Both the position numbers and the translations under genes were made by a program. This document shows positions 56,076-64,000 of a stretch of 64,000 nt of DNA, piece after piece; position 1 is the first letter of the stretch, and the number at the start of each line of letters is the position of its first letter. Under the pieces are notes generated by a model, which was not told the origin of the DNA, made no database searches, and saw nothing but the letters and a program-made list of their open reading frames with translations. Source of the stretch: Hyaloperonospora brassicae (Eukaryota > Oomycota > Peronosporomycetes > Peronosporales > Peronosporaceae); assembly GCA_947650285.1 (NCBI GenBank), contig CANTFL010000389.1, forward strand, positions 1-64,000. Reading direction: 5' to 3'.

Positions 56076-57282
56076 TCTTGACATTGTGTGCGGGAGGAGG
56101 ATTGTAAGGTCCACCGCGACAGGCTGAACGGACGCCGGGAAGTCTACGTTACCACGCATACATTACATCTTCGGGCACACTGGCTCATACCCGGCACATA
56201 CCGAGCGTGGATATGCAGTACGGACATGCACACGTACCGTCCGATTGACTTCTATTGTGACGGAGTGAAGGAGTTGTACCGCTCGCAGTGGCCGCAGACT
56301 GTGTACTGTACTTTGCGAAGCGGAGAACGTGGATAAACACGCCTTGCCTGAGTCATGATCCGAGATACGACCCTAGACATTGTCAGATGACGAACGGGAT
56401 GTGATGAAGCTCTCGGAAGCGTCGACGAGCTGCATTGATAGATGCACACAATCTGGATGGGCGGTCGAAAAAGGTCTCAGCAAATTTATTGATGCCCAAG
56501 TTTTTCCACTCTGGTCAAAGAAGCGATGAGTAATACTGGTCATGTTTCTGTCAACATTCGAGTGCAAGTGTCGACCCACTCCTTCTACTTGTGCAGTATC
56601 TGCACACGAGCACAAAACGGATCTGGTCACCGCACTGCTATTGCATGTGTCGAGGTACTAACACACTTGCGCACACTTCGTTGTGCTACTTTTGATTCAT
56701 TTAGGCTCAGTCTACAGCGGTGTTGTCCCAGTTGGGTCCAAGGCCACCAGGTGTGCTAATCCTTTGCTCTTTGTGCTATACACCGCCTCAGTCGGTTATA
56801 GTCAGCAGTGCACGTTCGAACTTGCTGCAACATGACCATGCTATTCAGGTTTCTCGATTGAACATACAAAGGTATCATCAGATACGCATTTGCGGTCTGA
56901 GAGATTGCATATTGCAGCGTCTTGCTATCCCAACCCAAAGTTCAGTATACGCACGCAATCGACTATCAATGTCGACGACTGGCATACTGCAAGTCCATAA
57001 GGTTTACACTTTGTGACGCGGGCCCTCCTCTGCATTTTCATTTGGCAACGATCGCAGCGTCCAAAAGGACCCAAAATAAATGTGTCTGTAAAAAAAGCAC
57101 GTCAGCGGTACAACACGCGCATCGTCAACGCTAAAACGGAGTCCCAAACTACGCGTCGATTTAGAAAGAACGAAAACACACAAAACGCATTTGGAACATC
57201 GGTCGCGAGCAGCCGTGTCTATTTCTAATTCACGTAAAGCAGGACACCAATAGCGCTCTCTATTTTAGAGCCACTCGCGACC
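56076..57282. other. Intergenic region
   Basis: About 1.2 kb with short frames on both strands and no motif. A CCAAT at about 57246, roughly 36 bp before the NOSIP start, may belong to its promoter. No RNA gene was recognised. Confidence 0.45.
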
Positions 57283-58152
57283 ATGAGTCGGCATAGCAAG
57301 AATGCCACGGCGACGACGCACTTTACGTACCGCGAGCGAGAGGCAGCTGACCACGGAACGCTCAAGCGTCGCTTTGGACGTGACTCGCAGCTCCCGTTTG
57401 GTATGTGCTGTCTCTGCTTGGCGTCGACACACAGCCGCAGTCCCCACGTCTCGCCAGCGGGGTTTGTCTACTGCAAAGAGTGCATTTACGCGAACTTGTT
57501 AGCGCAGAAGCGCGCGATTCAGGATAACGTGGCCGCCTACGCGCGCTATGTCGAGTCGCAACATCGGAAACAACAGGATAAGGAGCTCGAAACCGAGCGC
57601 ACGCTGCTCAAGTCCGTATTGGACCACGCGCAAGGCGTGGCGGTTATACCGAAACCACAGGATAAGAAGCTCATTGCGTATCAAAAGCTGCAGGAAAAAG
57701 TGGACCGAGCTACAGACGACGACAAGCGCCAAGCAATGAAGAAGACAAGTTACTGGATTCCTGACTGTACTCCGAGTCAAGAACGTAGTGTGGACGAGCC
57801 CGAGACCAAGACGCGGGACCCAATGAGTCCCGACCACTGGCTCAAGCTCAAGCACTTGATGCCGGTCAAGTTTGACTGGATCACCAATAGTGGCGACGAC
57901 CAAAAGACGCACCACGTGGTCTGTGCAGTGACCAAAAAGGAGGTTGCGCACCATCGCGCCGTGCTGCTGCGACCGTCGGGTCAAGTGGTGCTGGAAAGCT
58001 GTGTGAAGCAGATGGTGCTGCCGACCATGACGTGTCCTGTCACGGGCCTCAAGCTCCGCAAGAAGGACATTGTGCACTTGCAAGCTGGAGGCACGGGCTT
58101 TAGTGCGCATAGCACTGTCGAGGCAAAAAAGTATCGCCCAAGCATGACGTAG
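57283..58152 (+). CDS. NOSIP: NOSIP-like E3 ubiquitin ligase, single exon
   Basis: NOSIP (nitric oxide synthase-interacting protein) is a split U-box/RING E3 ligase, also found with late spliceosomes. 289 aa, full length for the family. The N-terminus MSRHSKNATATTHFTYRER matches the conserved start 'M-x-R-H-x-K-N-x-x-x-x-x-x-F-T-Y-x-E-R'. The first U-box half follows: PFGMCCLCLAS, then FVYCKECIYANLLAQKRAIQ. A coiled stretch of about 75 residues splits the domain, and the second half is HHVVCAVTKKEVAH, VVLESCVKQMV, TCPVTGLKLRKKDIVHLQAG, GTGF. Every landmark is intact and there is no intron. Confidence 0.93.
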   Translation: MSRHSKNATATTHFTYREREAADHGTLKRRFGRDSQLPFGMCCLCLASTHSRSPHVSPAGFVYCKECIYANLLAQKRAIQDNVAAYARYVESQHRKQQDKELETERTLLKSVLDHAQGVAVIPKPQDKKLIAYQKLQEKVDRATDDDKRQAMKKTSYWIPDCTPSQERSVDEPETKTRDPMSPDHWLKLKHLMPVKFDWITNSGDDQKTHHVVCAVTKKEVAHHRAVLLRPSGQVVLESCVKQMVLPTMTCPVTGLKLRKKDIVHLQAGGTGFSAHSTVEAKKYRPSMT

Positions 58153-58446
58153 ATGCACTGTATAAGTGCGGACGCAGTTGAGCGCGCGAGCAATGAGGCG
58201 GACATATGAGGACGACGACTGTGGTGATTTGAGAGAAGGGTTGGGACCTTTTTGGCTGGTAGCGAACGTTTGTGGAGAGTGGTCAAGTACGTAGCATTGG
58301 ATTAGCTCTATGCTACACAAGGGCTATTGACGTGCTGTACCAGAGCACTCGGCGACAGAGATCAGTGTAATTGAAAAGATGGAGAGACTGTGACCTGATC
58401 TATCGGGATGGAATTGTTCACTCGACAGTCATACCACGAAGCGGCT

Positions 58447-60048
58447 CTAGACATTCATGTTGGAATACTGGTCCAGACGTTGGGGTGCTACCACCCGCTG
58501 CGTACCGTACACTCGATACAATGCTGCTTGGATAGCATTGGGCGTCTCTCCCCGACGTAGCAGCTCGCGGATTCCTTGCAGCGTTTGGTCACTCACATCC
58601 GCGATGGAAAAGTACGTCGGCTGTGTGAGGGTCTCATCTGATTCTCCTTCCAGTTCTTCCTGCAGCTGACCTGTCGTTTCCAATAGTGCAGAGCGCGCTT
58701 GACACTCGTCACTCAACACGCTCTCACGCGTTAAACTCTCTTCGATAACATAGCACGGCGGACGATGAAGTACATCTTGCGCGCGTATACCATCTACATA
58801 CAGCAAACACGACACGTGGATTAGACGACACTACACCCGCAATCACTTGTACGAGAGGATAGCATCTACCCACACATCCACCCACCCACATATCCACATA
58901 CCTTGTTCAACGAGCTTCCTCATCGACGCATGTCCGGCACTTAGACTTTGGCCAAGAACGACAACGAGTCCCGAGTCGATAGCATCCAGCCGATCCATAT
59001 CCGTATGGCTACATACACGAGCCAGAAGCCCGTGACGATACAACAATCCAGTCGCCAAATGTGCCGGTGAGACGAAATGGCTCGAAACTTCCGCTGCATC
59101 GTCCACAGTGTCCTCCCCATTACGCCCACGACTTTTGCCATTTTGTTCATCATCTGCTACGACAACGACGTGCGTCTCGCCCCGAGCGTGACACACTGCC
59201 GCAATAAACGTCAGTGCAGCTGACATTGGGTTATAGTGCACGTCAAATGTAGCCATTCTTGACGAAGGGATCACTTGGCCGCTATACGGCAGCACGGCCA
59301 CTGAACAGATGGACGGCGATCGCCCGTTCTTTAACACTTGAGCTTGAAGCGATTGAACTGACGCTATTGTCGACTCTAATTGCGCCTCGTTCGCAATCTC
59401 CACTTCCAGTACCTTCACACGCTTCCGTTGCGTCGCTTGTACCGTCGTTACGTTCAGGCCCACTGTATTCCAGTCCACGCTATTTTCAGCTTGCTCTATT
59501 TTTCTCCCCTTTTCCACAAGTGGCACGGTCACGATATGGTCGGCGTGTTTTTGTCTCGCGATCCGAGATAGAGCCGAGGTTACGGGTGCGATACGGAGCA
59601 CCTTTTCGGTATCCTTGCTGCCCTCTCGCTTGTTATATTGCCGCTCTATCGTCCAACCCGACGACCATAAACTCCAGACAACTCCATAGCTTCCTGTAAT
59701 CATACGTAGTGCCCGCACTGACTTGGCGAGCACCAGACGCTTGCCTACCGATGACAAACGCGACCCTGTGCGCTCTGCATTATCCTGCACAAGAGCAGAT
59801 ATCGCCACGTTTGAGGCGGCAGCGACGTGGCGCGCGGATACGGAGCTCCATACGGCGCTTGGCAATACGTTTAGAGCAGCGAATTGGAGCGCAAATCGCA
59901 ATGGAATCGGGCGGCGCTCTATCGAAAGACACGCTTCAGTAAAACTTAGGGCAAACGTGGCTCCGAGCGCTGTGCCGACACGATCGAACGCGCGCGGGCT
60001 CGCTGGGTCCTCGTCTACTGCAAAGTCGGTTGGGCGATTCGTGGCCAT
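58447..60048 (-). CDS. Unknown protein with N-terminal hydrophobic region, two exons
   Basis: Exons (minus) 60048-58902 and 58793-58447; donor GTATGTGG, acceptor TGTAG, phases agree (EQ|D), 497 aa. The N-terminal third has amphipathic to hydrophobic stretches (VGTALGATFALSFTEACLSI, LRFALQFAALNVLPSAVWSS, ITGSYGVVWSLWSSGW) typical of a membrane-associated protein. The middle is mixed alpha/beta (THVVVVADDE, IDSGLVVVLGQSLSAGHASM). The end resembles a UBA-like or other three-helix unit (SDQTLQGIRELLRRGETPNA). I do not recognise the family. The clean frame and splice make it a real gene. Confidence 0.75.
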
Positions 60049-61403
60049 GCGAAGTTCGTAGCTGTGCAGGCGGAGGTATCAACGATAACGCGCGCTATCG
60101 GTCATTTGCAAAGACTCTCAATGGCATGTCGAATGGGGGATAGATAGAGCGTCGAATACATCAATGGGGGCGACGGACCTGCTCGGAGCGAAATAGGGGG
60201 AAAAGACCATGACGGTTGATTGCGTCATCATTTTGGAATGAGCGCTGCGCAGACGAGCTCGATAGAAATGTGTTTTTTGTACAATGTCGATTTCGTCAAT
60301 GATGGGCACCACGTGTACGATTGTCTCAAAAGGTAAAAGAAGGGAGAAGCTGTGACCTTAGACTTGCAGTATTTAGCAATACACGACACAAAACTGCGCA
60401 ACGAACACGAGGCCTTATGCGATGGACATGAAGTCGGTCATTGTTCGGTGGGTACTTGTTAAGTAGTTAGGACACTGTTGCGTTTGCAATGGAGAACAGA
60501 CATTGTCAACATCACCGGAAGCTCGTGCCCAACCACGCATAGGAATGAAGTGCAAGCCACGATCTTTTCCCTCTGTTGGCACATTCTGCCGGACGTTATT
60601 GTTGTTCGTTGTGCTACGAGTATATCAGTACGAATGTCGATGTCGTAATGTGCTGGGCTTCCACACGCTATGTGATACCGGCGACAGAAGGCTATGCGTC
60701 CAGTGCATCTCATGACGATACCACCAGTGCGTTCTTTGATACTTTGTTGTTCGGAGCTCCCAGAAGAGCGACCTTTACGCTTCAACAAAGCTCACAGATC
60801 TTTTCACGGATAATGTGATCAGAGGTTTGCTCGAAAGTTGTACGAAAGAAGATGTGGTTGTACTTGTGGAGGTACGGTGCAAGACGCGCCGCGTGCTTCC
60901 AGTTACTCATGACCGAGACTAGTACAACACACAGAAGTGCATGTCCAGACAGACTTCTTCTAGTGACCTCACAATGTCACGGTCTAGACTGACGTGCGAG
61001 AATCTGCGCCTCGAGGTGTATTCGCACGAATGTGATGCATTCGCGTGTATACGCTTCGTGCAAGACTGCCCAAATACTTATCGTCGTCTCTCCATCGTTG
61101 AAATGTGGTCTTCCAATGTAAGGAATTCCTCACGTAAGGGATAGCCGTATGGGTTGAGTCAGGAGACGTACTTCGTCACATCAATTTCTTGTATCTCGCG
61201 AGTTGTGACGCGTTAGAGTATCAAAGCACTGTTTATTAGCCGACTTGACGTGACGTATCTTGACTGCAGTTCAAAAGGACGTCCATCGGGCGCTATTGTA
61301 CATCTTGTCTCCTTCGGTGCGCATGGGCTCACACAAATGGAGAGTGAGAGGTTTTTGTATTTGCTTGCAGTCGTTCATGTTTGGTAAACGTCGAGATTGT
61401 GCA
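60049..61403. other. Gene-poor region leading into repeat DNA
   Basis: Short frames only. 60576-60818 and 60941-61144 (plus) read a little like eroded coding sequence but have no recognisable motif. Confidence 0.4.
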
Positions 61404-61790
61404 TGTAATGGGGCACAATTCTTACCACATCACTGGTAAGCCCTTGAACCAAACCAGTACAAGGGTGTGCGCTCTCAAAACCTCACGTACACCGTACGTG
61501 CAGAGGAAGTGAAGAATCTGAGCAAGAGTTGCTCAGAAGGGAAGAACATAAGTAGAGCTGTATATTTAGTCTAGTTGAGCCACAGTAGTCAACCTCCTTA
61601 AGTTTTCTTACACTGTATCAAACGGCAAACTTCCAATGCAGAATCTCACTCACTACCCAGTGGGCGGATGTAGGACCGATTAGTGGTTTAGTTGGTTGAT
61701 TTTATGGCATATATACATCAACCAATTCGGAAGCAGCGCGGACTAAAACTTCTAAATGTGCTATTTCAACCATGTTGACTTGCATGTAAC
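61404..61790 (+). mobile_element. LTR-like repeat, well-preserved hairpin chain
   Basis: It starts TGTAATGGGGCACAATTC and is related throughout to the decayed copy at 6442-6800. Perfect hairpins in order: CTTACCA/TGGTAAG (61421-61427/61434-61440), CCCTTG/CAAGGG (61441-61446/61460-61465), CACGTAC-acc-GTACGTG (61484-61500), TCTGAGCAA-gag-TTGCTCAGA (61517-61537) and TTGGTTGAT/ATCAACCAA (61692-61700/61717-61725). The right end is uncertain, since the expected inverted terminus is not clear. Probably a solo or truncated LTR. Confidence 0.65.
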
Positions 61791-62104
61791 AGTGTCAAAC
61801 TTTGTGATCATATTCACGTTGACCCCACTCGTGGCCAATGACATGTGACAGGTTCACCCCATCTCGCGTGTGGTACGTTTCTCAAGGCGGAAGCGACAAG
61901 TTGGTGTACCTGACGATAATGTACATCTGAGCATACCTGAATAAGGCTCTTGCAACATGTGTATAAATACACCTTCCACGCCGAGTTCGATGGAAGTGAC
62001 GTCGATGTACACGTCAGCTTCAACAACATTTTGAAAGCTTAGGTTAGTGTTGATGTGCCTGGCAGTAGCACACTCGTATACGGAAGTGGACTTGGAGATG
62101 TCAA

Positions 62105-62200
62105 CACGAGACATCATCAGCCATAATGATGAGGCGAGGTGCAATCATCGTGATGATACAAGGTACAGTCATCATGATGAGGCGAGGCATCACTCAGGCT
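62105..62200 (+). repeat. Short imperfect repeats of a CATCATGATGAGGCGAGG unit
   Basis: Related units occur near 62108, 62145 and 62172 ('catcagccataatgatgaggcgagg', 'catcatgatgaggcgagg'). The CATCAT/ATGATG parts are self-complementary. No gene is seen. Confidence 0.6.
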
Positions 62201-62408
62201 CAAGATTGCTGAGGACAATTAGGATGAGGCCATGCGACTAATAACACTGACCATGTATTGCATGTTTAAGAAGTAGGTAGGTAGCTTTTGTTTGTTGTCA
62301 AGGTCTCATCAATGACTTTCCAGTTTGCTGTCTCAAGCACAGGCTCCCTCCCCGCAGTTTCTACTTCGCATCATTTGTTGTGGCGACTTCCTCCTTCTTT
62401 TTCCAGCA

Positions 62409-62800
62409 GAGGTGACATTGCAACAAGTGATTATTGATGGAGTTCAAATCGTACCGTCAGGCCGTGAGCAGCAGTCAGTAGCGCAGCTGTGCTCGCACTT
62501 TGGAGCGTGGCGTGTCACCCGATGGCTCGAAGAGATTCGGACAGCACGACAATCTGTCCACCGACCACGCTGACCTCATCTACGAACAAGTTGTTCACCT
62601 CCTTCCACTAGAACGTCGTCTTGCCGGTCGATGCCTGGGACGTCAGTTCTTTTGAGCTGAACTCGGCCTGAGGGCGCTACGACGGTGAAATCTATCGTCC
62701 CTTGTACAACGAGCTGCTGATGAGCCACTGAAGACAGTGCAAGTTCCTGAGGGCTACGGAAAGTACTCGAAGCTGCTTTTACAATCCAACGTGCACTTGC
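62409..62800 (+). pseudogene. Acyl-CoA oxidase C-terminal pseudogene, opposite strand to the gene
   Basis: Frame-broken but easily recognised. SGREQQSVAQLCSHFGAWRV aligns with GPEKQCLTDLCSLLGAWLI of the gene at 63.1 kb. After a frameshift come LSTDHADLIYEQVVHLLPLE, then (across stops) FELNS and RYDGEIYRPLYNELL, and finally VPEGYGKYSKLLLQSNV, the counterpart of VTAGYEEYLRPLIQSRL. It covers only the last 160 or so codons, has lost the SRL signal, and is inverted relative to the intact gene about 330 bp away. Much less decayed than the relic at 5.9 kb. Confidence 0.85.
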
Positions 62801-63126
62801 GTATTGCGAAACGACAAAGTTTGCGTGAAGACGGACTCGAAAGTGCAGAAAACAGTTCGTTACCAGTACCAGTAGCAGCTATTGCTGGTCGACCAAAAGC
62901 CGTTCTCGCGACTGTAGTGTCAAAGCTGTAGCACCGGTTCGATCTGATCGCAAACTCACAGTCTGTGACAAAACCATTATGCAACGCAACAAGACGCAGA
63001 CTTTGTGCTCATCGTAACACGCACATGCCAGACTAAATTGTATGTGGACAGGAGCATGTAAAGCTGCAACCTTATTTGTGGCAATCTGCTCGACTGTGAG
63101 TTGTGAGTTGCGTGATCCGACTAAGC

Positions 63127-64000
63127 TTAGAGTCTGGACTGGATGAGAGGTCTCAAGTACTCCTCATAGCCGGCAGTAACCTCCGTCTGGTTCAGTGGCT
63201 CGTCCTCGACGCGTTTTACCAGCGCGCGGTAGATATCACCGTCGTAGCCGCCTATGGTCGAGTTCAGCTCGAAGTCACTAAAGTCCCAAGCGTCCGTGAG
63301 CAGCACGCAGTTCTTGCGAATGACTGGCAACAGATGAACAACCTGTTGACGTACTAGCTCAGCCTGCTTTGAAGAGAGGTAGTCGTTTTGTCGGAAGTCA
63401 CCAAGCGACTTGGTGATAAGCCACGCGCCCAAAAGGGAGCACAAGTCAGTAAGACACTGTTTCTCCGGTCCCATCGGTAAACGCTCGACTCCACGCACGA
63501 ACGAGTCCAGGACCATCAGCTCTGTATGCGCAATAGACACGTGCGTCAATTGAATCATATTGGCATTGCTGTCGTTGTCAGTGGCCTCCATCGATGCATG
63601 CAGTGCTTGCAGCGAACGGGTCGCGCGTGCTCGAAAGGCGTCAAGTAGAAGGTCAAAGTTGCCAAAGTCCGCATGAACTTCAGCGTTGCAGCGTCGCTTC
63701 CAATCGGCACGAGACTTCACGTTCCCCACGAGCTGTGTGTCAATTGCAGTCGACGGAGCAAGTCCCTTGAGCAGGTACCGCGTATGTTGCTGGACGAGCA
63801 CGTCCGACGTGCCTTCAAACGTGTTGGCACCTGCAATCTCGGCGAATAAATGCCCAAGATTACTGGATTGAGAGAAGCCGTGTCCCCCACAGAGTCTTCG
63901 GCATGTCATGATCCCATCGCCCACTTTGTCAGCGATCCAGGCCTTCAATCCAGACGACACGTTGTGGAGCTCCGCAAGCTTTGCACCAAAGCCGATGTCT
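63127..64000 (-). CDS. Acyl-CoA oxidase, C-terminal part (continues beyond window)
   Basis: Peroxisomal acyl-CoA oxidase, the flavoenzyme that starts peroxisomal fatty-acid beta-oxidation by oxidising acyl-CoA to trans-2-enoyl-CoA with release of hydrogen peroxide. The visible 290 codons, open to the window edge, include the family block CRRLCGGHGFSQSSNLGHL followed by GANTFEGTSDVLVQQHTRYL. The conserved glutamate in FEG is the position of the catalytic base in this family. The ACOX C-terminal helical domain follows, ending EEYLRPLIQSRL. The last three residues, SRL, are a PTS1-type peroxisome import signal. No break is seen, so this copy looks functional. The start lies outside the window. 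Confidence 0.93.
   Translation of the reverse strand, partial: DIGFGAKLAELHNVSSGLKAWIADKVGDGIMTCRRLCGGHGFSQSSNLGHLFAEIAGANTFEGTSDVLVQQHTRYLLKGLAPSTAIDTQLVGNVKSRADWKRRCNAEVHADFGNFDLLLDAFRARATRSLQALHASMEATDNDSNANMIQLTHVSIAHTELMVLDSFVRGVERLPMGPEKQCLTDLCSLLGAWLITKSLGDFRQNDYLSSKQAELVRQQVVHLLPVIRKNCVLLTDAWDFSDFELNSTIGGYDGDIYRALVKRVEDEPLNQTEVTAGYEEYLRPLIQSRL

Noticed and set aside
57499..58320. 273-codon minus-strand ORF over NOSIP
   Set aside because: Antisense to a full-length NOSIP reading frame with all family landmarks.

Overview
The window looks like nuclear DNA of an oomycete, most likely a Peronosporales plant pathogen (Phytophthora or downy mildew type). The evidence is short introns of about 60-110 bp with GTACGT/GTAAGT donors and CTAAC-like branch sites, very tight gene spacing, Ty3/Gypsy LTRs beginning TGTAACGGGG, a cluster of secreted CAP/PR-1-like proteins, and an abrupt change between a gene-free, AT-rich, repeat-decayed half and a compact GC-richer half. 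Species cannot be told from sequence alone.

Left part (1 to about 24.2 kb): no intact gene. It holds LTR copies (186-576 well preserved, 6442-6800 and about 13924-14265 decayed), a minus-strand Ty3/Gypsy pol relic (RT, RNase H and integrase pieces at 8.7-7.0 kb), and a badly mutated copy of the 3' end of the acyl-CoA oxidase gene seen intact at the right edge. The best-preserved LTRs are chains of short perfect hairpins. From 24.2 to 26.6 kb there is GC-richer, frame-broken coding-like DNA with no recognisable product.

Core (26.6-43.6 kb): a lipase-like alpha/beta hydrolase; an HPS5 (BLOC-2) homologue resolved into seven exons and ending in a RING-H2 finger; head to head with it a UBC12-like E2 without its catalytic cysteine; a small NEPRO/RMP1-like nucleolar protein; a short double zinc-knuckle protein; the FG nucleoporin Nup62/NSP1; and an unidentified intron-rich gene.

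Secreted-protein cluster (43.8-51.2 kb): four CAP-domain genes with signal peptides. The last two are head to head and share a stretch of about 255 bp with no difference I can find, while their tails are unrelated.

Housekeeping block (51.5-60.1 kb): an ADCK/UbiB kinase divergent from a SWS1/ZSWIM7 recombination factor across a CCAAT-repeat promoter, then MCM10, NOSIP and an unknown membrane-associated protein. Several products act in genome maintenance and nuclear transport (SWS1, MCM10, Nup62), but they are separately promoted genes and not an operon.

Right edge (60.1-64 kb): repeat DNA returns, with a well-preserved LTR, an acyl-CoA oxidase pseudogene fragment, and the C-terminal part of an apparently functional acyl-CoA oxidase ending in the peroxisomal signal SRL. 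Exon models below were derived by hand from splice signals and reading-frame phase. They are self-consistent but have not been checked against RNA.
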